From NCBI GenBank assembly GCA_945897085.1, contig CAMDEU010000013.1:1-35927 (forward strand): a stretch of 35,927 bases of DNA. Direction: 5' to 3'. Positions 16,055 through 24,128 of the stretch are shown one piece after another. This DNA comes from Spirosoma fluviale. GTDB lineage: Bacteria; Bacteroidota; Bacteroidia; Cytophagales; Cyclobacteriaceae. Below the pieces are notes generated by a model, which saw nothing but the letters and a program-made list of their open reading frames with translations, did not search any database and had not been told where the DNA came from. A program made the translations under genes and the position numbers. The stretch's first letter is position 1, and each line of letters starts with the position of its first letter.

Positions 16055-17737
16055 TTAGTTTAAGAATTTCCAACTCGCCCGATGGTCCTTGGAAAGCATT
16101 TTTGCAGTCACCTTCGCCCGCAAAATTTCTATCGGCATCGCGTTCTGTGTGAGAATCAAGTCGTGAAAAGTTTTCTCAGGCATCTTTCCTGAGTCCACCA
16201 TCTCCTTGCGAAGCGCGTAGATCTCCAAAGCCCCGATCATGTAGGCAATCTGGTACAAGGGTCCGTAACTCCCCTCAAAAGACCTTCGAACCTCCGCCTC
16301 AGCATTGGCAGGCTCGTGACCTACACGATTAACCAGCAGGTCGATGCATTGCTGCGGAGTCATTTTTCCTAAATGGTAATTGAGGGAAAAGATAATTCGC
16401 GCAGCACGATGCATTCTCCAAAAAAGCATGCCCACCTTGTCCTTGGCGTCTCTTGGGAATTGACGGTCCCACAACACAAACTCCCAATACAAAGCCCAGC
16501 CCTCCGTCCAGAATGGAGTGCCAAACGGTCTGCGATGCGTCATGTACCGCTGGTTCATAAACTGCTGCAAATGATGTCCAGGGATAAGTTCATGCTGTAC
16601 AGTAGCTCTAGAAAAATGGGGGTTATTGCCCCGCATGGACATCATTTTATCCTCGTGGCTCATTTCAGAAGTTGGATAAGCAATCTGAATGACCTCTCCT
16701 CCTAAGAAAAATGGGCTTACCCGCTGCCGCTCTGCTGAGATCATGCTGGTTCTCCAGGTTTCGATCGCCAAAGGCGGCACCGTCAACCAGTCATTTTTGA
16801 CCATCAGGTCTATGGCCTCGTCACCCAGGCGAACGACCTCCTGAGGCCAAGCACCAGCAGGGAGATAGGTGTTCTTCACCATTTCAAGGGCTGCTTTCCA
16901 ATCGTTGCCGAAACCTAGTTCATTGGAGGCCTTGAGCATCTCTTTCTCGAACCAGGCAAACTGCTTTTCAGCTTCAGCGATGAGTTCTTCTGGCGTATAG
17001 GCAATCATTTCAAAAGCCAGTTGCTTTTCAAGGGCTTCCCTTCCGATGGGCTTGCCGATGATGCCGCTGCCATCGTCCTTGACCGAGTTGCTGTAGTGCC
17101 CTCGAAGTGTCTTGGCATAGGCTTTCATGCTCGCATCTAACGTTTGCCAGGGTGCAGGCATCCACCAAGTAAAAGAGGGGTCAAAGTCAAAATAAAAGTC
17201 GTAGGATTCTTTGACCACTTTACCCAAACTTTCCACTGCCTGGGCGGCCAAATCTGCCTTTTGCCAAGAATCGTATTTCGAACTAGTGGCAAGCGCCTTC
17301 TGTTGGGAGTCTAAGGCTTGGGCTACCTGATTCCATTGGGCAGCAAGTGCCTGTGCATCGGGCTGAACAGCCCTGCGTCGGCCAACTACAAAGGCTTCCA
17401 AAGGCTTTCCAAAGGCGATTACCGATTGGATTTGCATAAAATCACGCTTTTCCAAATCGAGTTCCGCCAATTGCTTTTCTAGGTAGTTTCTGAAAAGAAC
17501 GTAATCGATCTTCCCATCCTCAGAAAGCGCTCCATAGTTTTGGGCTTGTAGGGTCTTCAAATAGTCTCCGTTTAAGGACTCCATCCGTCCAAAGTACTCG
17601 CCCGAAAGGCGATTTGTTTACAAGCGGCCTAAAGCCCCACGGTCTGCTTGGTAGGTTTGGATCAAGTTGACAAGCTCGGTTGCTTGGACCAGGAGGGAGA
17701 AGAGCGCGAAGAAAAGAAAAAGAACTAATTTTTTCAT
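16055..17737 (-). pseudogene. DUF885 family protein, interrupted by an in-frame TAA at codon 40
   Basis: The intact part runs from an ATG at 17584 (509 residues) and has the DUF885 core, including HELIPGHH (H331, E332 and H337 in that numbering), a probable metal site, and C-terminal GHEPANAEAEVRR. In the same frame, 51 codons upstream, an ATG at 17737 opens a signal peptide (KKLVLFLFFALFSLLVQA) and a conserved-looking LVNLIQTYQADRGALGRL, which then hits TAA (17618-17620) before TNRLSGEYFGRMESL. A family protein should be exported and about 560 residues. A recent nonsense mutation, a sequencing error, or reinitiation at 17584 giving a cytosolic form are all possible. Confidence 0.75.
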
Positions 17738-18098
17738 GGCTAGAAAAGGGGTGAATAGATTGAAGTCCCCTGCTGAAACTTAGAAAATTTTCGGATACAA
17801 AAAAATCTTTCTTAATCCCTAATTTACCACTGCAGATGCTGGTACAACTTGTCGTAAAAATATGGACCCCTATCCTGCTGATGCCGCACAAATCCCGCTG
17901 AAACTTTAGAATTTGAAAGAATATAATTTTTTACACCTCTTAAATTGGTATAGAACTTTAGTATAATTAAGTTAATTGATTCATTTTTGATCAATAAAAT
18001 ATTAAAATGAACTAATACAGGAACAGCATTTTTTGTTGTCCCTGCTTAGCTTTAAGAAAAAAATTCAATCAGCCATCTCTGGCCCAAATCAAACCCAT
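17738..18098. other. Divergent intergenic region, no gene seen
   Basis: 361 bases between the DUF885 gene and the deaminase gene of the hydroxyproline cluster, which point away from each other. It is AT-rich, with TTGATCAA near 17990. CATTTTTG near 17983 is one mismatch from the TAnnTTTG box and could serve the hydroxyproline genes. No ORF, RNA gene or convincing operator was found. Confidence 0.5.
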
Positions 18099-18989
18099 AT
18101 GAACTGGAAAGGCGTATTTCCCGCAGTGACCACCAAATTTCATGCTGACGGCAGTCTAGACATGAATCTGTTTTTTAAGAACTTAGACTTCCAACTAGCC
18201 AGTGGTGTACACGGCATTATTTTGGGAGGAACCTTGGGTGAAAGCTCCGTACTCTCACAAGAAGAAAAAATCACATTGACGAGAGAAACGGTCAAATACA
18301 TCAACGGCAGAGTCCCCGTAGTGCTCAACATCGCCGAAGGAGCAACCAAAGACGCCCTCTTTTGGGCAAAAAAAGCAGAAGAGCTCGGAGCTTCTGGCTT
18401 GATGATTCTTCCTCCCATGCGCTATGGAGCAGACCCTCGTGAGGTGGTGACCTACTTCAAAACAGTAGCGCAATCCACCTCCTTGCCTATGATGATCTAC
18501 AATAACCCTGTGGATTACAAAACCCTAGTGACGATAGACATGTTTGCCGAGCTGGCTGACTGCCCCAACATACAGGCAATCAAAGAATCTACCCGTGACA
18601 TCTCCAATGTCACCCGTATGTTCAACCGTTTTGGAGATCGATTTCAGATTCTTTGTGGCGTAGATACCCTAGCGCTGGAAGAGTTGCTGATGGGTGCTGT
18701 AGGTTGGGTAGCAGGATTGGTTTGTGCGTTCCCCAAGGAGACAGTCGTGATTTACAACTTGGTTCAAGAGGGAAAAATCGAAGAGGCACGAAAGATTTAC
18801 CGTTGGTTTTTACCCCTTTTGGAACTCGACATCCACCCCAAACTGGTCCAATACATCAAGTTGGCAGAACAGCATTGTGGAATTGGGTCCGAACATGTGC
18901 GTGCACCACGCCTAACTTTGATTGGTGAGGAGCGGGTACGAATTGAAAAAATAATTACAGACGGGATTAAAAATCGGCCGGCACTTTAA
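18099..18989 (+). CDS. DapA-family lyase, probable pyrroline-4-hydroxy-2-carboxylate deaminase
   Basis: A 296-residue (beta/alpha)8 barrel of the dihydrodipicolinate synthase/NAL family. It keeps the GGTLGES loop (Thr45, Glu48), the Tyr in IYNNP (134) and the Schiff-base Lys in AIKEST (162). Family membership alone would allow DapA. I infer a deaminase that turns pyrroline-4-hydroxy-2-carboxylate into 2-oxoglutarate semialdehyde, because the next three plus-strand genes encode the rest of the hydroxyproline pathway. An upstream in-frame ATG at 18033 adds 22 residues that do not look like the family; the Met at 18099 (MNWKGVFPAV) is the normal start. Confidence 0.82.
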   Translation: MNWKGVFPAVTTKFHADGSLDMNLFFKNLDFQLASGVHGIILGGTLGESSVLSQEEKITLTRETVKYINGRVPVVLNIAEGATKDALFWAKKAEELGASGLMILPPMRYGADPREVVTYFKTVAQSTSLPMMIYNNPVDYKTLVTIDMFAELADCPNIQAIKESTRDISNVTRMFNRFGDRFQILCGVDTLALEELLMGAVGWVAGLVCAFPKETVVIYNLVQEGKIEEARKIYRWFLPLLELDIHPKLVQYIKLAEQHCGIGSEHVRAPRLTLIGEERVRIEKIITDGIKNRPAL

Positions 18990-18998
18990 AATAAACTA

Positions 18999-19190
18999 GA
19001 AATACGATAGAAATACACTCGAAATAGCCCGAGCTTGTCAGCTGCAGCGGACAAGCTCGGGGAAATATAAACACCAATTTCTATTTCAACTTATTTCACG
19101 GAGCGGAGCGGAGTCTATTTCAACCGTATTTCCCTTAGTTATTTCACGGAGCGAAGCGCAGTCTATTTTTATTTATTTCCATCGTATTTC
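18999..19190. repeat. Spacer A: 11-bp-phased GAAATA/TATTTC repeat with central hairpin
   Basis: GAAATA occurs at 18999, 19010 and 19021 (exact 11-bp period) and again at 19062. A perfect 12-bp hairpin stem lies between (CCCGAGCTTGTC at 19028-19039, its complement at 19050-19061). TATTTC then occurs at 19082, 19092, 19116, 19127, 19140, 19174 and 19185, mostly 10, 11 or 13 bp apart within groups. Two GGAGCG(A/G)AGCG blocks (19099 and 19147) interrupt the series. Nearly the whole spacer between the deaminase and dehydrogenase genes is this element, and it is related to the one at 20671-20829. Confidence 0.85.
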
Positions 19191-19217
19191 AAATTATCCA
19201 ACCAAATCCAATTACCT

Positions 19218-20666
19218 ATGTCTATCGATTCCATATTTCAAGCAGCCCAAGCCGCTTTTCTAGATTATAAAAATCTATCTGGAAAGGATAAAGGGCATTT
19301 TTTGGAGACCCTCGCTGAAATTTTGGAATCCAATCGAGCAACCATTGTTCCCCTGGCCGTACGAGAGTCCAACCTTCCAGAAGGACGAATCAATGGAGAG
19401 CTGGGGAGGACTACCGGACAAATTCGGCTGTTTGCCAATTTGGTAAAGGAAGGTTCCTGGGTAGAAGCCATTATCGATCCGGCAATGCCTGATCGAAGCC
19501 CTCTTCCTCGAGCCGATATCCGGCGCATCCTTACTCCACTCGGCCCAGTAGTGGTCTTTGGAGCTAGCAATTTTCCGCTTGCTTTTTCTACGGCTGGAGG
19601 AGATACCATATCTGCCTTGGCAGCGGGTTGTTCTGTGATCTACAAAGCACATCCCGCACATCCAGAAACTTCCAGAAAAGTCGCTGATTGCATCCAAGAA
19701 GCCCTTAAGGCTTGCGGGCTAGCACCTGCCCTATTTACACATGTTGAGGGAGGAATTGAGGAAGGCCAAGCGCTAGTCAAGCACCCCATGGCGAAAGCCC
19801 TTGCATTTACTGGTTCACATACTGGCGGAATGGCTTTATTTCACCTCGCCAACCAGCGTGAAGTGCCAATCCCAGTTTTTGCAGAAATGGGATCGGTCAA
19901 CCCAATTTTCTGCTTCTCGCAAAAATTGGAAAAAGAAAATGATGCCTTGGCAAAAGCATTTGTCACTTCACTGACCTTGGGCGTAGGACAATTCTGTACC
20001 AATCCAGGCCTGATTTTCGTACCCGAAAAACAAGCAAAAAACTTTGAAAAAGCAATTGCCACCGAACTCCATGCGATTGCCGCTGCACCCATGCTTCACC
20101 CGGGCATTGCAAAAGCCTATTACGATTCCATCCAAGCACTTGAAGCGCGCAACGAACTCCGTTGGGTAAAAGTGGCAGATCCAAAGCATCTGATTAACGG
20201 AAGTCCTGCCTTGGCAGAAATCAAGGCTGCAGACTGGTTGAAAAATCCGCTTTTCCATCAAGAAGTGTTTGGAGCATTTGGGCTTATGGTAGTTTACCGC
20301 GACCATGCAGAACTTCTGAACATCGCTCACCAACTTGAGGGGCAGCTGACCATTACGTTTTGGGCAGAGTTGGAAGAACTTAAAAATCACCTTCCGCTAG
20401 TCAACTTGCTTCAGGAAAAATGTGGGCGCCTGCTATTCAAGGGAGCGCCTACTGGTGTTGAAGTAGGGCATGCGATGCAGCATGGAGGACCTTTCCCATC
20501 TACGACGGCAAGCCAAACTACCTCAGTAGGCAGCTTTGCCATCAAACGCTTTACTCGGCCCATCGCCTTCCAAGATATGCCCCAAGAACTACTTCCCGAG
20601 GCCTTGATGGATGGCAATCCACTTGGAATTTGGAGGACGGTGAATGGGGTTTTGACAATGAAATAA
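19218..20666 (+). CDS. 2-oxoglutarate semialdehyde dehydrogenase, NAD(P)+-dependent
   Basis: A 482-residue aldehyde dehydrogenase that oxidises 2-oxoglutarate semialdehyde to 2-oxoglutarate, the last step of hydroxyproline breakdown. The catalytic Cys is in GQFCTNPG (260), the general-base Glu in FAEMGS (223) and the oxyanion Asn in GASNFP (118). GGDTISALAAGCSVIYKAHP is characteristic of the type III semialdehyde dehydrogenase subgroup. The assignment combines subgroup resemblance with context. Related repeat elements lie on both sides (18999-19190 and 20671-20829), so it is neither overlapped by nor tightly spaced to its pathway partners. Confidence 0.88.
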   Translation: MSIDSIFQAAQAAFLDYKNLSGKDKGHFLETLAEILESNRATIVPLAVRESNLPEGRINGELGRTTGQIRLFANLVKEGSWVEAIIDPAMPDRSPLPRADIRRILTPLGPVVVFGASNFPLAFSTAGGDTISALAAGCSVIYKAHPAHPETSRKVADCIQEALKACGLAPALFTHVEGGIEEGQALVKHPMAKALAFTGSHTGGMALFHLANQREVPIPVFAEMGSVNPIFCFSQKLEKENDALAKAFVTSLTLGVGQFCTNPGLIFVPEKQAKNFEKAIATELHAIAAAPMLHPGIAKAYYDSIQALEARNELRWVKVADPKHLINGSPALAEIKAADWLKNPLFHQEVFGAFGLMVVYRDHAELLNIAHQLEGQLTITFWAELEELKNHLPLVNLLQEKCGRLLFKGAPTGVEVGHAMQHGGPFPSTTASQTTSVGSFAIKRFTRPIAFQDMPQELLPEALMDGNPLGIWRTVNGVLTMK

Positions 20667-20670
20667 AGTA

Positions 20671-20829
20671 GAAATAGGATAGAAATATACCGAGCAGGCT
20701 CGGTGAAATATAAACACGAATTGCTATTTCAATGAGCGAAGCGAAGTCTATTTCAACCGTATTTCCCTAACTTATTTCACGAAGCGGCCCGCCGCGGCGG
20801 GTATTTCCACCTTATTTCCATTGTATTTC
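20671..20829. repeat. Spacer B: second GAAATA/TATTTC element, with GC palindrome
   Basis: GAAATA at 20671, 20682 and 20705; a hairpin ACCGAG-CAGG-CTCGGT at 20689-20704; TATTTC at 20725, 20749, 20760, 20773, 20802, 20813 and 20824, with 11, 13, 11 and 11-bp steps inside groups. The block CTATTTCAACCGTATTTCCC (20748-20767) is identical to 19115-19134 of the spacer on the other side of the dehydrogenase gene. Where that spacer has GAAGCGCAGTC, this one has the 14-bp palindrome CCCGCCGCGGCGGG (20788-20801), whose core equals the palindromes of the tRNA array. Confidence 0.85.
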
Positions 20830-20856
20830 ATTTAATCATTCTACCCCCACAAAAAA

Positions 20857-21861
20857 ATGCCTTCACGCCATACCTTCTCTTGCATCGACGCACACACCTG
20901 TGGCAATCCCGTTCGGGTAGTTTCGGGTGGGGTTCCTTTTCTAAAAGGGAACAACATGCTGGAAAAACGACAGTATTTTTTAGAAAATCTGGATTGGATT
21001 CGTACTGGCTTGATGTTTGAACCGCGGGGGCACGACATGATGTCTGGCTCCATGCTCTTCCCTCCGCATGACCCTGAAAATGACTTTGCTGTTCTCTTCA
21101 TCGAAACCTCGGGCTGCCTTCCGATGTGTGGGCACGGCACCATTGGCACCATCACCATTGCGATTGAAGAAGGTTTGATTCACCCGAAGACCCCTGGATT
21201 CTTGAGAATGGAAGCCCCAGCAGGTCTAGTGCTGGTGGAATACAGCCAAGTAGGCAAGAAGGTCACCTCCGTGAAGCTCACCAATGTCAAAAGCTTTTTG
21301 GCTGCAGAAGGTCTTGAGATCGAAACAGAGGAGCTGGGAAAACTTATTGTGGATGTAGCTTATGGAGGCAATTTTTATTGCATTGTCGATCCGCAGGCAA
21401 ATTTTCCAGGCATCGAACACTTCAAAGCAGAGCAGCTCATCTCCATGGCGCGCAACTTACGCCAGAAAATGAATGAAAAATACGAGTTTGTACACCCCGA
21501 GCAGGAACGAATTCGAGGGCTATCCCATGTGCTGTGGACCGGAAAAACCCTCGATCCAAGCAGTACGGCTAGAAATGCAGTATTTTATGGCGAAAAGGCT
21601 ATCGATCGCTCCCCTTGTGGCACGGGTACCTCAGCTCGAATGGCACAGTGGTTTGCCAAAGGCTGGCTCAAGCCTGGTGATGAATTTGTGCATGAAAGTT
21701 TTATCGGCTCCAAATTTATTGGCAGAATCGAGGAAGTAACCGAAATTGCCGGCAAGCCCGCCATCATTCCTAGCATTGAGGGCTGGGCGAAAGTGTACGG
21801 CTACAACACCATCATCCTGGACGAGGAAGATCCTTACGTGCATGGATTTCAAGTAATCTAA
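20857..21861 (+). CDS. 4-hydroxyproline 2-epimerase (proline racemase family)
   Basis: Converts trans-4-hydroxy-L-proline to cis-4-hydroxy-D-proline without a cofactor. In 334 residues, both catalytic cysteines are present: Cys91 in MCGHGTIG and Cys254 in RSPCGTGTSA. The Cys/Cys pair marks a racemase or epimerase; hydroxyproline dehydratases have Thr at the second site. N-terminal DAHTCGNPVRVV and RGHDMMSGSM are typical of the hydroxyproline branch. Neighbouring enzymes support hydroxyproline over proline as substrate. The start is preceded by repeat element 20671-20829; six hairpins separate the stop from the next gene. Confidence 0.92.
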   Translation: MPSRHTFSCIDAHTCGNPVRVVSGGVPFLKGNNMLEKRQYFLENLDWIRTGLMFEPRGHDMMSGSMLFPPHDPENDFAVLFIETSGCLPMCGHGTIGTITIAIEEGLIHPKTPGFLRMEAPAGLVLVEYSQVGKKVTSVKLTNVKSFLAAEGLEIETEELGKLIVDVAYGGNFYCIVDPQANFPGIEHFKAEQLISMARNLRQKMNEKYEFVHPEQERIRGLSHVLWTGKTLDPSSTARNAVFYGEKAIDRSPCGTGTSARMAQWFAKGWLKPGDEFVHESFIGSKFIGRIEEVTEIAGKPAIIPSIEGWAKVYGYNTIILDEEDPYVHGFQVI

Positions 21862-22103
21862 ACCTTTGAGGTCTTTTTTGACCTCGAAGGTTTAATTCAA
21901 ATTCTAATCCTTCGAGGTCTGAAAGACCGCAAAGGATAAACCAAAACCTTTGAGGTTTACAAAAACCTTGAAGGTTTATTAATATCCAAATCTAAATCCT
22001 TCGAGGTCTCGAAGGTTTAATCAATAAAATTTCAATCCTTCGAGGTCTCAAAGACCTCAAAGGATTAACCAAAACCTTCGAGGTCTGGAAGACCTCAAAG
22101 GTT
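21860..22103. repeat. Spacer C: array of six AACCTTCGAGGTC-type hairpins
   Basis: Six inverted repeats of about 23-34 bp fill the gap between the epimerase and dehydrogenase genes: 21860-21893, 21906-21937, 21944-21977, 21996-22018, 22034-22066 and 22073-22103. Most have arms like AACCTTCGAGGTC and GACCTCAAAGGTT around a short loop; the unit at 21996-22018 contains CCTTCGAGGTCTCGAAGG, nearly all stem. T/C and A/G changes between arms often keep G-U pairing in RNA. The first unit starts within the epimerase stop codon. It is a different family from the two spacers around the semialdehyde dehydrogenase gene. Confidence 0.85.
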
Positions 22104-22116
22104 AAATACTTCTTTA

Positions 22117-23364
22117 ATGAAACCAACCCTGATCATCGGAGGAGGCATTGTTGGCCTTTTTACCGCTTATTACCTGCAAAAAGAAGGCGTCGAAGTAACC
22201 CTCATCGACCGTACAGACCTTAAAGACAATTGCTCCACCGGCAATGCAGGAATGATCGTGCCCAGCCACATCATCCCACTGGCAGCTCCCGGAATGATTT
22301 CTAAAGGGATCTCCTGGATGTTTTCCTCCAAAAGCCCCTTCTACATCCATCCACGACTTGATTTCAAACTGGCTCAATGGTGTTTGCTTTTCTTCAAGGC
22401 AGCCACCCCCAGCCAGGTTACAAAAGCAATCCCCTTCCTCAAAAATATCAGTCTACTCAGTAAGGCCTTGTACCAGGAGTTTCGACAAGAGCATCCGGAC
22501 TCGTCCATGGCTTTGGTTGAAAAAGGGCTGATGATGGCCTACCAAACCGAATCTATGGAAAAAGAGGAGGTGGAATTTGCACATTTGGCACGGAAATATG
22601 GGCTGGAAGCTGAAATTTTAGGCCCTGAAGATCTCAAAAAGATAGAGCCACATATCCAGCTTAAGGCCCGAGGAGCCGTGCTATTTCCTGGGGACGCCCA
22701 CTTAGATCCAGGAGCCCTCTACAGCTTCTTGAAAAAATACTTGGAAGAAAAGGGAGTTACTTTTCTCACCGAGACCCAGGTGCTCGGCTTTGAAAAATCA
22801 GCCAGTGCCGTACAAGCGGTCCTTACAGACAAAGGCAAAATCGACTGTGAAAAACTTCTCCTTTGCGGAGGTTCTTGGTCAGGAGAATTGGCAAAAATGC
22901 TGCAGTTCTCCTTACCGATGATGGGCGGAAAAGGCTATTCGTTTATTCAAAAGAACAGTCCCGAAATCCAACAAGCAACCATCCTGACGGAACAAAAAGT
23001 AGCTGTAAGTCCTTACGGAGAAACGATTCGCTTTGGAGGCACCATGGAAATCGCTGGCACCAACGAATCCATCAATAAGAATCGAGTAAAAGGGATTTTT
23101 GAGTCAATCAATCGCTACTATCCAGACTTTCAAGCCAGTTTCCCCGAAGACCAGCAGATCTGGAAAGGCCTCCGTCCTTGTTCCCCTGATGGGCTCCCCT
23201 ACATCGGGTTTGCGCCTGGATACAGCAACGTACTGGTAGGCAGTGGACACTCCATGATGGGCATTTCATTAGCACCTGCCACGGGAAAAATCCTGTCTGA
23301 GCTGCACCAACAAAAAGACACCTCCATGGAAATTGGGGGATTTGAAGTGGGGAGGTATGCCTAA
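22117..23364 (+). CDS. D-hydroxyproline dehydrogenase (DadA-like FAD oxidoreductase)
   Basis: Oxidises cis-4-hydroxy-D-proline to pyrroline-4-hydroxy-2-carboxylate, the second pathway step. The 415 residues form a DAO-family flavoprotein with the FAD-binding LIIGGGIVGLFTAYYLQKEG (about residues 4-23) and acidic LIDR, then STGNAGMIVPS and, near the C-terminus, WKGLRPCSPDGLPYIG and GSGHSMMGISLAPATG, as in D-amino-acid dehydrogenases. No signal peptide is seen. Family similarity alone would allow D-alanine or another D-amino acid; the adjacent epimerase, deaminase and semialdehyde dehydrogenase make hydroxyproline the better call. Confidence 0.87.
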   Translation: MKPTLIIGGGIVGLFTAYYLQKEGVEVTLIDRTDLKDNCSTGNAGMIVPSHIIPLAAPGMISKGISWMFSSKSPFYIHPRLDFKLAQWCLLFFKAATPSQVTKAIPFLKNISLLSKALYQEFRQEHPDSSMALVEKGLMMAYQTESMEKEEVEFAHLARKYGLEAEILGPEDLKKIEPHIQLKARGAVLFPGDAHLDPGALYSFLKKYLEEKGVTFLTETQVLGFEKSASAVQAVLTDKGKIDCEKLLLCGGSWSGELAKMLQFSLPMMGGKGYSFIQKNSPEIQQATILTEQKVAVSPYGETIRFGGTMEIAGTNESINKNRVKGIFESINRYYPDFQASFPEDQQIWKGLRPCSPDGLPYIGFAPGYSNVLVGSGHSMMGISLAPATGKILSELHQQKDTSMEIGGFEVGRYA

Positions 23365-23456
23365 TCCTTGTTTCTCCAAAAAAGGAAAGCAGTCGAAAAA
23401 TTGAAAATTGCTTTATTCTACCTCTTGATTACCGCTAGAAAACCTACTTTTAGGCG

Positions 23457-24047
23457 ATGAAGAAAATCATGTCACTTGTGCTTCTTGCTGTAGGCCTCTA
23501 TTCCTGCGAGTCCAACTGGCTCCCAAGGCCTCCTGGATACAACCGCATTGATTTGCCGAAACACTCATACCAAAAACTAGAACAAGGATATCCCTATCAA
23601 TTGGATTTTTCTACCTACAGCAGGGTGGAAGCAGATTCCTTCAACCTGAATGAGAAAGAATGGATCAACTTGAACTACCCGGATTTTGGAGCTAAGGTAC
23701 ATTTGACTTACAAAAAAATTGACCAAAATACCGATTTCAAAATACTATCCAACGACGCCTTCAACCTCACTGCAAAGCACCAGATCAAGGCCTATGGGAT
23801 CGAAGAGGCGATTTTGCTTACTCCAAATGGTTATTCTGCAGTGGTAGCTGAACTTACTGGAGAAGTCCCTACCCAGTTTCAATTTTTCGTGACCGACTCT
23901 ACCTCCCATTTTCTACGTGGAGCAGTTTATTTCAACACTGCTCTCAAAAATGATTCCTTAGCACCAATCATTGAATTCATCAAGATTGATATGGCACACC
24001 TCATCAATTCGGTGAACTTTGAAAAGAAGGAAGGAAACAAAAAGTAA
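23457..24047 (+). CDS. gldD: Gliding motility lipoprotein GldD
   Basis: One of the Gld lipoproteins needed for Bacteroidota gliding motility; Gld proteins are linked to the type IX secretion system. The 196 residues start with a lipoprotein signal ending LYSC (Cys17). GldD-type motifs follow: PRPPGYNRIDLP (about 23-34), WINLNYPDFGAKVHLTYK (about 63-80), a KAYGIEEA block, and DSTSHFLRGAVYFNTALKNDSL (about 147-168, interrupted here only for reference). It stands alone, with the hydroxyproline genes before it and the convergent symporter after it. Other gld genes are not in the window. Confidence 0.93.
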   Translation: MKKIMSLVLLAVGLYSCESNWLPRPPGYNRIDLPKHSYQKLEQGYPYQLDFSTYSRVEADSFNLNEKEWINLNYPDFGAKVHLTYKKIDQNTDFKILSNDAFNLTAKHQIKAYGIEEAILLTPNGYSAVVAELTGEVPTQFQFFVTDSTSHFLRGAVYFNTALKNDSLAPIIEFIKIDMAHLINSVNFEKKEGNKK

Positions 24048-24061
24048 GTTTGGAGGACAAG

Positions 24062-24106
24062 CAAAAACTCCCTCCACCAGTCCAACTAGAACAAGTGAAG
24101 GGAGTT
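24062..24106 (-). terminator. Terminator of the sodium:solute symporter gene
   Basis: On the minus strand, AACTCCCT (24106 to 24099) pairs with AGGGAGTT (24073 to 24066) across a 25-base loop, followed by a run of five T. It lies 23 bases past the symporter stop. In the plus direction, after gldD, there is no good T run. Confidence 0.5.
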
Positions 24107-24128
24107 GAAATCAATTTTGAAAGGAACC

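Noticed and set aside
18099-18989. Call as dapA for lysine synthesis
   Set aside because: asd and lysC are in the window, but the gene leads a block of hydroxyproline enzymes; family residues alone do not decide, so the context call was preferred.
21860-22103. Possible CRISPR array
   Set aside because: Each unit is a long palindrome that varies between copies, gaps are irregular and AT-rich, and no cas gene is near.
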